DNA of 64,000 nt from DAIOXA01 sp050949165 (GTDB taxonomy: Bacteria > Bacillota > Proteinivoracia > UBA4975): assembly GCA_050949165.1 (NCBI GenBank), contig JBMNFF010000003.1, positions 186,001-250,000 of the forward strand, given 5' to 3'. The notes below the pieces were generated by a model. The model was not told the DNA's origin. It saw only the letters and a program-made list of their open reading frames with translations, and searched no databases. A program made the position numbers and the translations under genes. The first letter of the stretch is position 1, and the number at the start of each line of letters is the position of its first letter. This document shows positions 42,272 through 51,900 of this stretch, piece by piece.

Positions 42272-44011
42272 ATGAATTTCAAGCCCCTCTTCCGCTTCCT
42301 GCGACAGACCCCGGGCATTACCGGCCTGGCCATGGCAGCCTTGAGTTTAGCCATTATGGAAGCCGTCTTTGCTCCAGTCCAGGCCCATATCATCCGCCAA
42401 TTGATCGACGGCCTCCTGGCAGGGGACCAGCAGTCCCTTCTCAACAACTCCCTGACCATTGGCCTTCTGATTGTAGCCATCGCCCTGATTGCCTGGGCGC
42501 GCTCCTGGGTGCTGGGCTGGCTGTCGGAGCGGGGGAGCGCCCACCTGCGGGACCAGGCCGTCCAGAGCTTGCTGGAGATGGAAGTGCCCCGCCTGGATGC
42601 AATCCATTCCGGCGACCACCTCTCCCGACTGACCAATGACGCTGCAGTGGTGCGCCACTACCTGTACTTTGAGCTGTTCTGGCTCATAAGCCTGCCCCTG
42701 GCAGCAGTCCTGGGTTTGGCCTACTTGCTATATATAGACTGGATTATGACCCTGGTAACCCTGGCCCTGATTCCCCTCTTTGTCCTGCTCTCCACCCGGG
42801 CCGCCGCCCCCGTCGGCAAGATCAGCGGCCGCCTCCAGGAAAAGCTGGCTGAGGTCAACAACTTGACCCAGGATGCCCTGGGCGGCGCCGAGGTGGTCAA
42901 GGCCTTTAACCTGCAGGAGGCAATGGAAGCCCGCTGTGAAGAATCCCTGGCGGGAGTGGTGCGGGCCAGTCTGGACCTGGCCAGGCAACAGGTCAAGGTG
43001 AGATGCGCTTCGGTGCTGGCGGCAATTACGCCCTTCCTGATTCCGGTGGGAATAGGGGGCTGGTTTGCCATCATCGGCCGCATCACCACCGGCTCCCTGC
43101 TGGGCTTTCTTAATTTAATCAATAATGTCACGGCGCCCATTGAGCGCCTGCCCCGGGCCATGGCCGGCCACCAAAAGGCCATGGCCGCCCTGGACCGGAT
43201 CTTCCAGCTCATCGACGAACCCCGGGAACGCACCTCGGGAGAGGAATTCGGCAATGGGCAGGAGGTAATCCTGTCAGCCCGGGACCTGGTCTTCGGCTAT
43301 GACAATGGCCCCGTCCTTCAGGGCCTGAGCTTTGAACTGCGCCGGGGCGAAACCGTGGCCCTGGTGGGCCCCAGCGGCGCCGGCAAGTCCACCGTCTTTA
43401 AGCTCCTCACCGGCTTCTACCGACCCTCCCAGGGGAACATCAACCTGTATAACCGCCCCCTGGAAGAGTGGAACTTGAGCGCCCTGCGCCGCCAGATGGC
43501 GGTGGTCAGCCAGGACACCTTCCTCTTTCCCGGCACCATCGCCGAAAATATCGCCCTGGGTAAGCCCGGGGCCAGTCGGGAAGAAATCATCGCCGCGGCC
43601 AAAAAGGCCAACGCCCACCAGTTCATCCAGGAACTTCCCCAGGGCTATGACCATGTCCTGGCCGAACGGGGGGCCAACCTCTCTGGGGGACAGCGCCAGC
43701 GCCTGGCCATTGCCCGGGCCATCCTCCTGGATGCCCCCATCCTCCTCCTGGATGAGGCCACCTCGGCCCTGGATACGGAGTCGGAGCGCCTGGTCCAGGA
43801 CGCACTGGACAACATGGCCCAGGAGCGCACAACCCTGGTCATCGCCCACCGCCTCTCCACCATCCGCAATGCCCAGCGAATCCTCGTCCTGGACCAGGGC
43901 AGGATTGTCGAGAGCGGCAGGCATCAAGACCTGTTGGAGCAAGGCGGCCTCTACCGGCAGCTTTACTTGCGCCAGTTCAACACTGCGGCTGAGAAGGGAG
44001 GTGTTGCCTGA
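42272..44011 (+). CDS. ABC exporter half-transporter (TM plus NBD)
   Basis: 579 residues, ATG 42272 with GGGGAGG. Six-TM exporter domain (about 15-300), then the NBD: Walker A GPSGAGKSTVFKLLTG, Q-loop VSQDTFLFPGT, signature LSGGQRQRLAIARA, Walker B ILLLDEATSALD, H-loop IAHRLST. Type I exporter of the MsbA/LmrA style for lipids, drugs or peptides. Overlaps the next gene by TGATG, so the pair probably makes a heterodimer, as in BmrCD-like transporters. Confidence 0.92.
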   Translation: MNFKPLFRFLRQTPGITGLAMAALSLAIMEAVFAPVQAHIIRQLIDGLLAGDQQSLLNNSLTIGLLIVAIALIAWARSWVLGWLSERGSAHLRDQAVQSLLEMEVPRLDAIHSGDHLSRLTNDAAVVRHYLYFELFWLISLPLAAVLGLAYLLYIDWIMTLVTLALIPLFVLLSTRAAAPVGKISGRLQEKLAEVNNLTQDALGGAEVVKAFNLQEAMEARCEESLAGVVRASLDLARQQVKVRCASVLAAITPFLIPVGIGGWFAIIGRITTGSLLGFLNLINNVTAPIERLPRAMAGHQKAMAALDRIFQLIDEPRERTSGEEFGNGQEVILSARDLVFGYDNGPVLQGLSFELRRGETVALVGPSGAGKSTVFKLLTGFYRPSQGNINLYNRPLEEWNLSALRRQMAVVSQDTFLFPGTIAENIALGKPGASREEIIAAAKKANAHQFIQELPQGYDHVLAERGANLSGGQRQRLAIARAILLDAPILLLDEATSALDTESERLVQDALDNMAQERTTLVIAHRLSTIRNAQRILVLDQGRIVESGRHQDLLEQGGLYRQLYLRQFNTAAEKGGVA

Positions 44012-45748
44012 TGTTCGCCAGTCTTCGCAAATTGCTGGCCATGGTTAAAAAGCCCGGGCGCTACAGCGCGGGGCTCATCATCATCGGGATAGTGGCGGCC
44101 AGCATCAATATCTTCTTCGGCCTGGCCCTGATGCTCTTTGTCAATGCCGCCGAGGCGGCGGACCTGACCCTGCTGGTCAACAGCATGATCTTTCTCCTGA
44201 CCGCCATGGCCACCTTGATGGTGCTGATGCCCCTGGGCTATTGGCTGGTGGAGACCTCCGTGGCCCACAGCACGGCCAATCTGCGCCGCCAGTTCTTCCG
44301 GCGGGCCCTGCGCCTGACTGCTTCCTGGCTGGAGAGGCGCCACAGCGGCGACCTGACCTCCCGGGGCACCACCGACATCCAAACCGCCGAGCAGGCGTAT
44401 GCCACCGACGTCGTCAACCTGGTGGAGATCCTCCTGGGGGGGCTGGGCTGCATGGCCGCCATGGTGTATGTGGATTGGAAACTGGCCCTGGTCATCGTCC
44501 TCATCGGCCTGGTGCGGGTAGGGATCAACACCCTCCTCGCCAAGCCCCTGGAGAAGGCGGCCACCCAGGTGCAAAAGACCCTGGGAACGGTTACCGAACG
44601 GATCTCAGACATCGCCAACGGCGGCCATGTCATCCGCATGTATAATTACCAGAAACCCATCCGGGAAAAGTTCCGGGCCCAGAATGAGCTGGCGGTGCGC
44701 CACGGCATGAACCGGGTCAAGTATGCCGCCCTGGCCAACGGTTTTGGCAGCTTCAGTGGCTGGATGTCCTTTCTGGGCATGGCCACGGCAGGCTCCTGGC
44801 TGGTCCTCCAAGGCTGGTACAGCATCGGCACCATCATGCTCTTCCTCCAGCTCCAAAACGGCGTCAACGGCCTCTTCGGGGCTCTGGGCCATTTCATCAC
44901 CCAGCTCCAGACCTCTCTGGCCGGCAGCAGGCGGGTGCTGGAAGTGATCCAGGCCGACCAGGAGCCCCTGGTTATCCCCACCGCCCCCGCCCGGCGAGAG
45001 GGGGCAATCTCCCTGGAAGGGGTGACCTTTGCCTACACCCCCGATGAAGAACCCGTCCTGGAAAATATCGACCTTAGTGTGGCGCCGGGAGAAACCGTAG
45101 CCCTGGTGGGACCCAGCGGCGAGCGGCAAGAGCACCCTGTTTAAATTGCTCCTGGGCTTTTATGCGCCCCGTGAGGGGGGAATATCCCTCCTGGGCAAGG
45201 GGATGAATCAGTACACCCTGGAAGAACTGCGGGAACAGATTGCCTACGTTCCCCAACTGCCCTACCTCTTCAGCGGCACCATTGCCGAAAATATAGGCTA
45301 CGGCAAGCCCGGCGCCACCCAGGCAGAGATCGAAGCAGCGGCCCGGGCCGCCTATGCCCACGAGTTCATCAGCCAGTTGCCCCAGGGCTATGAAACCCTG
45401 GTGGGAGAAAGGGGTAGCCACCTCTCGGGGGGAGAGCGCCAGCGCATCGCCATCGCCCGGGCCATCCTCCGGGACGCCCCCATCCTCCTCCTGGACGAAG
45501 CCACCTCCTCCCTGGACACCGAATCCGAGGAGCAGGTCCAGCTGGCCCTCAAACAGCTGATGCAGAACAGGACCACCCTGGTCATCGCCCACCGCCTCTC
45601 CACCATCCGGGACGCCCACAGAATCGTGGTCATCCATCGAGGCAGAATCGCCGAGGAGGGCGACCACCAGGAACTCCTGGAAGCCGGGGGCATTTACCGG
45701 CGCCTCCACGACATGCAGTTCCAGGAGGACCTGGAAAACGCCGGCTAA
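44011..45748 (+). pseudogene. ABC exporter half-transporter with a +1 frameshift in Walker A
   Basis: Reads as an exporter TM domain from ATG 44011 to GPSG, then stops at 45144. The remaining NBD continues in the next frame (45146-45748) with Q-loop FSGTIAENIGYG, LSGGERQRIAIARA, ILLLDEATSSLD and IAHRLSTIRD. Removing one G near 45121 restores GPSGSGKSTLFK, and the whole would be 578 residues, matching its partner. Everything else is undamaged, so a single-base error in the assembly or a very fresh mutation is more likely than an old pseudogene. If real, the heterodimer partner could not bind ATP at this site. Confidence 0.85.
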
Positions 45749-45750
45749 AC

Positions 45751-45836
45751 CGCGATATCGGGGCACCGTAAGCCCATTTGGTTGGCAAGCGGTGAACTCC
45801 TTGTCGCGCGACAGTATGAAGCGTCCCCGATGTCGC
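45751..45836. repeat. Type B palindromic repeat plus degenerate copy
   Basis: A full 29-bp unit at 45808-45836 begins GCGACAG and ends TGTCGC with core GCGTCCCCG. A degenerate copy in opposite orientation starts at 45751 (CGCGATATCGGGG). Between them TGTCGCGCGACA (45802-45813) is a perfect 12-bp palindrome. Fills the gap between the exporter pair and the next ABC genes. Confidence 0.75.
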
Positions 45837-45859
45837 AATTTACCTGAGGGAGGGATAAT

Positions 45860-46810
45860 ATGGAATCTGTATTGGAGTTTCGGGACCTGAGCAAGACCTA
45901 TACGGCCCGGAACAAGCCGGTCAAGGCCTTGGACGGGGTGAGCTTTCAGGTTCCGCCGGGCATGATCTTCGGCCTCCTGGGCCCCAACGGCGCCGGCAAG
46001 ACCACCACCGTCAAGACCGCCTGCGGCCTGATCAGGCCCGATTCCGGTTCCGTCACCGTTGGCGGCTACTGTATCCAGCGGCAACGCCATGCCGCCCTGA
46101 ACCAGGTGGCGGCTGTCCTGGAGGGCAACCGCAATATCTACTGGCGCCTCACCCCCCGGGAGAATCTGGAATTCTTTGCCGCCCTGCGGGGGCGCCGTCC
46201 CCGCACCCTGAAAAGGGAAATTGACGAGCTCTTGAGCCTCATGGATCTTACGGAAAAGGCCACGACGCCGGCCCGCAAGTTGTCCCGGGGCATGCAGCAA
46301 AAGCTGGCCCTGGCCGTGGCCCTGATCAGCGGGGCCCCCATCCTCCTCCTGGACGAACCCACCCTGGGCCTGGATGTGCAGGCCTCCCTGGAAATCCGCA
46401 ACCACCTGCGCCGCATAGCCCAGGAGGAAGGGCGAACGGTGCTGGTCACCACCCACGATATGCACGTGGTGGAGGATATCTGCGCCCACGTTGTCATCAT
46501 CAACAACGGGCGGGTGGTGGCCGACGACAGCACCCAGAACCTCCTCAAGCTCTTCCGCTTTCGGTCCTACGACCTGGAGGTGGGGGAGCTGGCCACCGAA
46601 CAGCGGGAGGCCCTGGCGCGCATCCCCCACCTGCATCTGGAAGAAATCAACGGTAGCTGGCGGATTTCCCTGGAGGTGGAGAACCACTCCCTTCTCTGGC
46701 AGGTGCTGGATATCCTCCGCACCCGGCACACCTCCATTGAGGCGATCCGCCGCCGGGAGTTAAATTTTGAAGGGGTCTTCATGGAGATCCTGGGGAGGGA
46801 AGGAGCATGA
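45860..46810 (+). CDS. ABC-2 transporter ATP-binding protein
   Basis: 316 residues, ATG 45860 with GGAGGG. Walker A GPNGAGKTTTVKTA, Q-loop region LEGNRNIYWRLTPREN, signature LSRGMQQKLALAVAL, Walker B ILLLDEPTLGLDVQA, H-loop VTTHDMHVVE, and a C-terminal small domain (LEVGELATEQREALARI). The Q-loop EGNRNIYWRLTP variant is typical of the DrrA-like/daunorubicin-type subfamily. The next gene starts in its stop codon (ATGA) and encodes the permease. Confidence 0.92.
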   Translation: MESVLEFRDLSKTYTARNKPVKALDGVSFQVPPGMIFGLLGPNGAGKTTTVKTACGLIRPDSGSVTVGGYCIQRQRHAALNQVAAVLEGNRNIYWRLTPRENLEFFAALRGRRPRTLKREIDELLSLMDLTEKATTPARKLSRGMQQKLALAVALISGAPILLLDEPTLGLDVQASLEIRNHLRRIAQEEGRTVLVTTHDMHVVEDICAHVVIINNGRVVADDSTQNLLKLFRFRSYDLEVGELATEQREALARIPHLHLEEINGSWRISLEVENHSLLWQVLDILRTRHTSIEAIRRRELNFEGVFMEILGREGA

Positions 46811-47574
46811 GGTTGGCGCTGGCCTTTATGGCGATGTTAAAAAAAGAAGTAATCCTGCGGTCCAGGTACTTCGTCAACTCCATCGGCACCCTGATCACCC
46901 TCTACCTGGTCTTTATGCTGATGTTCCTGGGCGTGCAGGGTTTTGCCGGGGGGGCGGATCTGGGTGACGGCCTGGACAATCTGGTGGTGGGCTATATCAC
47001 CTGGTTTGTCCTCCTCCTCACCTATCAAGCCATTCCCTACACAATCCTCGGCGAAGCTGAACAGGGGACCCTGGAACAGCTCTACATGGCACCCCTGAAC
47101 TTCGGCGCCGTGGTGGCCTTTAAGCTGATAGCTGAAATCCTGGTGGACATGGTGCTGGTGGTCCTGCTCCTGCTGGTCATCATAGGCACCACGGGAACCA
47201 GCCTCCACTTGGACATACCTTCCCTCCTGCCCCTCCTGCTGCTGGTCATCGCCGGCGGCAGCGGCCTGGGCTTCCTGCTGGGGGGAATCACTCTGCTCCT
47301 CAAGCGCATTCATTCCTACCTGCAAATCGTCCAGTTCGCCATCATCATCCTGGTGGCAGCCCCGGCCACCGCCCCCCTGCGCTGGTTGCCCGTCATCCTG
47401 CCCGCCAATTGGATGCGCGATGTCCTGGTCCAGGGGCAGGGACTGGCCCACATCCCCCTTCAGGACTGGCTGATAATGATGGGGGCGGCCTTGGCCAGCT
47501 TAGTTGTGGGCGTGACGGTGTTTAAGATCTGCGAAACCCGGGCCCGCAAACTGGGAATCATCGGCCACTTCTAA
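46807..47574 (+). CDS. ABC-2 transporter permease
   Basis: 255 residues from ATG 46807, overlapping the ATPase stop by 4 bp. Six hydrophobic segments, from YFVNSIGTLITLYLVFMLMF to IMMGAALASLVVGVTVF, with GEAEQGTLEQLYMAPLNF after TM2, the usual ABC-2 loop. It forms an exporter with the ATPase; the substrate is not evident from neighbours. A terminator follows. Confidence 0.9.
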   Translation: MRLALAFMAMLKKEVILRSRYFVNSIGTLITLYLVFMLMFLGVQGFAGGADLGDGLDNLVVGYITWFVLLLTYQAIPYTILGEAEQGTLEQLYMAPLNFGAVVAFKLIAEILVDMVLVVLLLLVIIGTTGTSLHLDIPSLLPLLLLVIAGGSGLGFLLGGITLLLKRIHSYLQIVQFAIIILVAAPATAPLRWLPVILPANWMRDVLVQGQGLAHIPLQDWLIMMGAALASLVVGVTVFKICETRARKLGIIGHF

Positions 47575-47580
47575 TCCAAC

Positions 47581-47610
47581 AAGGGCATCCGTCTCGGGAT
47601 GCCTTTGCTT
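47581..47610 (+). terminator. Terminator after the ABC-2 genes
   Basis: GGCATCC (47584-47590) with GGATGCC (47597-47603), flanked by A and T runs (TTTGCTTT after). Confidence 0.75.
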
Positions 47611-47683
47611 TCCCCCAGGGTATTCCTCTAAAACCGGAAAGATTGCCCCAATCCAGGAATAATAATTACCAGGGGGGATGCCC

Positions 47684-48385
47684 ATGCGACGCATAATTAT
47701 CCTGATCATGGTCTGCTTGCTCTTTATTGCCGCCGGTTGCGGCGACGCCCGCTACCACCTGACGGTAAACCGCGACGGCAGCGGCGATATCGACCTGAGG
47801 GTTGCCCTGGACAACCTAACCCTGGACCTGCTGGGGCAGGCCGGCGCCGACCCCCTGGCCGCCCTTAAGGGAGTGCTGGAAGCGGATGGTTACACCGTCA
47901 CCTCCATCCGGGGGGCAAACCAGAGGGGGGTCATCGCCCGCAAACATGTGCCGAAGTTGACGCCGCAAGGGATGGGGCTGGCAAGACTGCCCGCGGCGCC
48001 GGCAGCAGCCGCCACTTCTCCTGGGATCCAGGTCCAACCGGGCTTCTTTCGCAACCGCTACCGCTTTGAGGCGGAAATCGATCCCGCGGCCTTTGCCCCG
48101 GTCCGGGAACTGGACGGGCTGGAAGCCTTCCTCCTGGCCCGGATGGATTATGAGCTGGCCCTGACCCTGCCCGTCCCGGCCTCAGAGCACAATGCCGACT
48201 CCGCCCGCGATGGGGGCAAGACCCTGATCTGGCAACTGGCGCCCGGCCAGGCCAAGGAAGTACTGGTGGAGGCGGACCAGTGGAATCCGCTGGGCTTTGC
48301 CTGCACGGTCTTGCTCCTGGGCGCCCTGGGAGCGGGGGCTTACTGGTACTTGCACAGGCAAAAAAAAGAGCGCCCCCAGGGGTAA
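47684..48385 (+). CDS. LppM/DUF3153-like lipoprotein
   Basis: 233 residues from ATG 47684, with GGGGGG at good spacing (ATG 47678 sits in the RBS). Lipobox FIAAGC. The mature part starts YHLTVNRDGSGDIDLRVALD, typical of the LppM/DUF3153 fold, and ends with one TM (GFACTVLLLGALGAGAYWYL) and a short basic tail (HRQKKERPQG). Membrane-attached at both ends; function unknown. It precedes the DUF4358 and O-acyltransferase genes on the same strand. Confidence 0.75.
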   Translation: MRRIIILIMVCLLFIAAGCGDARYHLTVNRDGSGDIDLRVALDNLTLDLLGQAGADPLAALKGVLEADGYTVTSIRGANQRGVIARKHVPKLTPQGMGLARLPAAPAAAATSPGIQVQPGFFRNRYRFEAEIDPAAFAPVRELDGLEAFLLARMDYELALTLPVPASEHNADSARDGGKTLIWQLAPGQAKEVLVEADQWNPLGFACTVLLLGALGAGAYWYLHRQKKERPQG

Positions 48386-48474
48386 AAGCTCCCGCCTTCC
48401 ACAAATTGAAAATGAACCAAATCTCCTCCCTGCTTCTCATACCTTTGTCACAAAACACAGGGAGGAGTTGCAGT

Positions 48475-48993
48475 ATGAAAAGGACAATCGCCTTGCTGGC
48501 CCTGACAGCCCTGATCATGGCCACTGCAGGTTGCGCCGGCGGGGCTGGAAAAACAGCTTCAGTAGAAGATATCTTCGCATTCATAAAGGAGAAGATGGTG
48601 CAAGACCTCAAGGACGCCGGCTATGAAGATGCAGATTTTGAAGCAGAGGAACTGCCTGGCTACACCGTCACAGATCTCAAAGGCGAAGGCGCCGAGCATG
48701 TCCTGGCAGATTTGGATAAAGACCTGGTGGAAGCCGGTTTCGTCATCAAAGCCAGCATGATGCTGAACTCGGACCAGATCGTCGTAATCAAGGCTGTCTC
48801 CGGCAAGGTCGGCGCCGTCCGGCAAGCCCTGGAAGCGGAGCAGGCTGCCCAACTGCAGCTGTGGGAAAGCTACCTGGCCGATCAGGCCGAAAAGGTCCAC
48901 AACGCCATCATCTCCGCCCGGGGGGATTTTGTCATCTTGATCATCTACCCCGACGCCGAGGGCATCGAGGCCATTTTCGACGAAGCAGTGTAA
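48475..48993 (+). CDS. DUF4358-like lipoprotein
   Basis: 172 residues from ATG 48475 with GGGAGGAG upstream; a longer overlapping ORF is rejected. Lipobox MATAGC. SVEDIFAFIKEKM and SDQIVVIKAVSGKVGAVRQAL with EAEQAAQLQLWESYLADQ match DUF4358, a small lipoprotein family that in Firmicutes lies beside MBOAT and DHHW genes, as here. Probably an accessory to surface polymer O-acetylation on the outer face. Confidence 0.8.
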   Translation: MKRTIALLALTALIMATAGCAGGAGKTASVEDIFAFIKEKMVQDLKDAGYEDADFEAEELPGYTVTDLKGEGAEHVLADLDKDLVEAGFVIKASMMLNSDQIVVIKAVSGKVGAVRQALEAEQAAQLQLWESYLADQAEKVHNAIISARGDFVILIIYPDAEGIEAIFDEAV

Positions 48994-49045
48994 AGAGATG
49001 GGCGCCGCCAGGCGCCCTGTTATACTAATCCTGGGAGTGGTAGCA

Positions 49046-50455
49046 ATGGTCTTCAGCAGCCTCTTATTTCTCTTTTACTTCCTGCCTGCCGTCTTGGGGC
49101 TGTACTACCTGGCGCCCCGCCGATATAGAAACCTGGTGCTCTTTGTCTGCAGTCTATTTTTTTATGCCTGGGGAGAACCTGTCTACATCACCCTCATGCT
49201 CTTCTCCTCGGTGGTAGACTACAGCCACGGTTACTTCATCGAAAAATACCGGCACCGCGGCAACTGGGCCAAGTTGTTTCTGGTCTCATCGGTGCTCATC
49301 AACTTAGGGCTCTTGGGCTTCTTTAAGTATGCCGATTTTATTATCCTCAACCTCAACGGGCTTCTGGGCACTGCAATTCCCTTGCTGAAGCTTCCCCTCC
49401 CCATCGGCATCTCCTTCTACACCTTTCAGACCATGTCCTATACCATCGATGTCTACCGGCGGGAGACCCCGGTGCAGCGAAATTTCATCTCCTTTGCCGC
49501 CTATGTCACCCTCTTTCCCCAGTTGATTGCCGGGCCCATTGTGCGCTACCAGACCGTGGCCCAAGAACTGGATCACCGCCAGGAAAGCGTGGACAAGTTC
49601 GCCGCCGGCATCCAGCGCTTCACCGTAGGCTTGGGCAAAAAGGTCCTCCTGGCCAATAATATCGGGCTGCTCTGGTCTCACATCAAGGACGCCGCCCCGG
49701 CGGAGCTCTCGGTGCTGACAGCCTGGCTGGGAATTATCGCCTTCGGCTTTCAGATCTACTATGACTTCAGCGGCTACTCGGATATGGCCATCGGCATGGG
49801 CAAGATGTTTGGCTTTACCTTCCTGGAAAACTTCAACTACCCTTACATCTCCCGCTCGGTGACGGAGTTCTGGCGGCGCTGGCACATCTCCCTGGGCACC
49901 TGGTTCCGGGACTACCTGTACATCCCCCTGGGGGGGAACCGCCGGAGCCACGCCAGGACCTACCTCAACCTCTTTATCATCTGGTTTGTCACCGGCTTCT
50001 GGCATGGAGCCAGTTGGAACTTCGTCCTCTGGGGTCTGTACTTCGGCCTCCTGATTATGCTGGAGCGCCTGTTCCTCCGCCGTGTGTTGGAGCGGGCCCC
50101 CGCCGTATTAGGCCACCTCTACCTCCTCCTGGCGGTGAGTATGGGCTGGGTGCTCTTTGAATTCGAGAGCTTCGCCGCCGGCTCCGGCTATCTCAGGGCA
50201 ATGCTGGGCCTGGAGGGGAATGCCATCTGGGACACAGACTTCCTCTACCACCTGCTCAGCAACGGCTTGCTCATGATAATTATGGGCCTGGGGGCGACGC
50301 CCCTGCCCGACAGGTTGTGGCAGCGGTTCACTGCCTGGCTGCAGGATAAGGGAGTCGGGGCCCTTTCCCCCATCCCTTACCTCCTGATGCTGGTGGCCGC
50401 CACTGCCTACCTGGTGGATGCCAGTTATAACCCCTTCCTCTACTTCAGGTTTTAG
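49046..50455 (+). CDS. MBOAT O-acyltransferase (AlgI/DltB-like)
   Basis: 469 residues from ATG 49046 (GGGAGTGG upstream; the ORF extends further but that part is not family-like). Multi-TM; starts MVFSSLLFLFYFLPAVLGLY, with FYAWGEPVYI, PIGISFYTFQTMSYTIDVYR, QLIAGPIVRY, YYDFSGYSDMAIGMGKM, FWRRWHISLGTWFRDYLYIP and GFWHGASWNFVLWG, whose His is the catalytic one. It moves acyl groups across the membrane for an outer SGNH/DHHW transferase, encoded next. Together they O-acetylate a secreted or wall polymer. Confidence 0.95.
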   Translation: MVFSSLLFLFYFLPAVLGLYYLAPRRYRNLVLFVCSLFFYAWGEPVYITLMLFSSVVDYSHGYFIEKYRHRGNWAKLFLVSSVLINLGLLGFFKYADFIILNLNGLLGTAIPLLKLPLPIGISFYTFQTMSYTIDVYRRETPVQRNFISFAAYVTLFPQLIAGPIVRYQTVAQELDHRQESVDKFAAGIQRFTVGLGKKVLLANNIGLLWSHIKDAAPAELSVLTAWLGIIAFGFQIYYDFSGYSDMAIGMGKMFGFTFLENFNYPYISRSVTEFWRRWHISLGTWFRDYLYIPLGGNRRSHARTYLNLFIIWFVTGFWHGASWNFVLWGLYFGLLIMLERLFLRRVLERAPAVLGHLYLLLAVSMGWVLFEFESFAAGSGYLRAMLGLEGNAIWDTDFLYHLLSNGLLMIIMGLGATPLPDRLWQRFTAWLQDKGVGALSPIPYLLMLVAATAYLVDASYNPFLYFRF

Positions 50456-50467
50456 GAGCGTGATCTG

Positions 50468-51592
50468 ATGACGAAAAGTGCGGAAAAGATTCTGATCCTG
50501 GCCTTCATCCTCTTCCTGGGCGGCGCCATGCTCCTCAACCTCCTCACCCCAGACAGAGCTTACTCCCTGCGGGAAAACCGCTACCTGGCCAAGAGGCCCC
50601 GATTCGATGTACAGAACATCCTCAAGGGGCGCTTTTCCCGCCAGTTTGAGGAGTATATCACCGATCAATTCGCCTTCCGGGACCAATGGGTCCTCCTCAA
50701 GGGGGACCTGGAAATGCTCCTGCTCCGCCGGGAGAATAACGGCATCTTCTTTGGCCGGGATGGCTACCTCCTGGAGGATTTCCCCCCGCCGGGGCCGGCC
50801 CTGGCCAGGAATCTCGACAGGATCAACGCCTTTGCCCAGGCCTTTCCCCACCTCAAGATCCACCTGCTCCTGACCCCCAATTCGGTAGCTATATATCCCG
50901 ACAAGTTGCCCCCCTTTGCCCGGGTGCAGGACCAGGCCGAGGTTCTGGAACGGGTAAAGGGGGAGTTGGCGACAGGGATCGAGTTCATCCCCGTCCTCAC
51001 GGCCCTGCAGGCCGAGAGGGAGCAGTATATCTACTTCCGCACCGACCACCATTGGACGGTGCGAGGCGCCTATTTGGCCTACCGTCAGCTGGCGGCGGCC
51101 TTGGGCTTTCAGCCCCTGGTCCCCCAGGATTTCGAAAGTAAAGAGGTGGCCCAGGACTTTTGGGGGACCTACTATTCCAAGGCCAATAACCGCTACCTCA
51201 AGGGAGATGAGATCGAGGTCTGGCTGCCCAAAAAACCCGCCCAGGTGGAAGTCCGCTTCAACGACCGGGAAGGGAGCTTTTCCAGCCTCTACTTCCCCCA
51301 TCACCTGGAGACCAGGGATAAGTACGCATATTTCCTGGACGGCAACCACCCCCTGGCCGTCATCAGCACCGACAGGGCCCAGGGCGGCAAGCTCGCCGTC
51401 ATCAAGGACTCCTTTGCCCATGCCCTCCTCCCCTTCCTGGCCCAGCACTACCAGGAAATCCACGTCATCGACCTGCGCTTCTTCGATGCCGACCTGGGCC
51501 AGTACCTGGAGGAGCAGGGAATCCAGCAAGCCCTCTTTCTGTACAACCTCTCCAGCTTTGCCAGCGACAGCACCCTGGTCAACTTCCGCTGA
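50468..51592 (+). CDS. DHHW-family (AlgJ/AlgX-like) O-acetyl transferase partner
   Basis: 374 residues, ATG 50468 just 12 bp after the MBOAT stop. Single N-terminal anchor (ILILAFILFLGGAMLLNLL). DHHW motif in YFRTDHHWTVRGAYLAYRQL at about 200 (Asp-His dyad), and a Ser in VIKDSFAHALLPFLAQHY at about 320 completes the SGNH-like triad. It takes the acyl group delivered by the MBOAT and attaches it to polymer outside the cell. Confidence 0.92.
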   Translation: MTKSAEKILILAFILFLGGAMLLNLLTPDRAYSLRENRYLAKRPRFDVQNILKGRFSRQFEEYITDQFAFRDQWVLLKGDLEMLLLRRENNGIFFGRDGYLLEDFPPPGPALARNLDRINAFAQAFPHLKIHLLLTPNSVAIYPDKLPPFARVQDQAEVLERVKGELATGIEFIPVLTALQAEREQYIYFRTDHHWTVRGAYLAYRQLAAALGFQPLVPQDFESKEVAQDFWGTYYSKANNRYLKGDEIEVWLPKKPAQVEVRFNDREGSFSSLYFPHHLETRDKYAYFLDGNHPLAVISTDRAQGGKLAVIKDSFAHALLPFLAQHYQEIHVIDLRFFDADLGQYLEEQGIQQALFLYNLSSFASDSTLVNFR

Positions 51593-51594
51593 CC

Positions 51595-51621
51595 GCGACA
51601 CCGGGGACGCCTCGCTGTCGC
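51595..51621. repeat. Type B palindromic repeat (27 bp), directly after the DHHW stop
   Basis: GCGACA (51595-51600) and TGTCGC (51616-51621) bound CCGGGGACGCC. Opposite orientation to the two copies at 51828-51900. Confidence 0.8.
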
Positions 51622-51687
51622 AAACCACAGGCCTGCCCGCGTAGATCGTTTATACTGGCAGCGGCGGCTACTGCGCCCCCAATAACG

Positions 51688-51720
51688 CAAAGAGGACACT
51701 GGCCATCAGTGTCCTCTTTG
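51688..51720. terminator. Strong bidirectional terminator
   Basis: CAAAGAGGACACTG (51688-51701), GCCAT loop, CAGTGTCCTCTTTG (51707-51720): 14-bp perfect stem. Ends the O-acetylation operon. The stretch 51622-51827 has no gene. Confidence 0.85.
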
Positions 51721-51827
51721 CCTAGTCCCCAATTCCAGCCCTCCAGCTGCCAATCCACGACATCAGGTTTCGCCGCCTAGCCAAAGTGATGGGTAAGGGG
51801 CTCCCCCTATCTCGCAACAGCAAATCT

Positions 51828-51900
51828 GCGACAAACCGAAACGTCCCCGGTGTCGCGCGGCTGATCAATCTGCGACAAAGAGAAGCGTCCCCGGTGTCGC
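51828..51900. repeat. Two direct copies of the type B 29-bp repeat
   Basis: 51828-51856 and 51872-51900, each GCGACA at one end and TGTCGC at the other with core CGTCCCCGG, period 44 bp. The second copy lies inside the GNAT reading frame and encodes its last residues. Confidence 0.85.

Noticed and set aside
45074..46729. 551-codon minus-strand ORF opposite the ABC genes
   Set aside because: Antisense of two well-defined ABC ATP-binding domains; no start signals.
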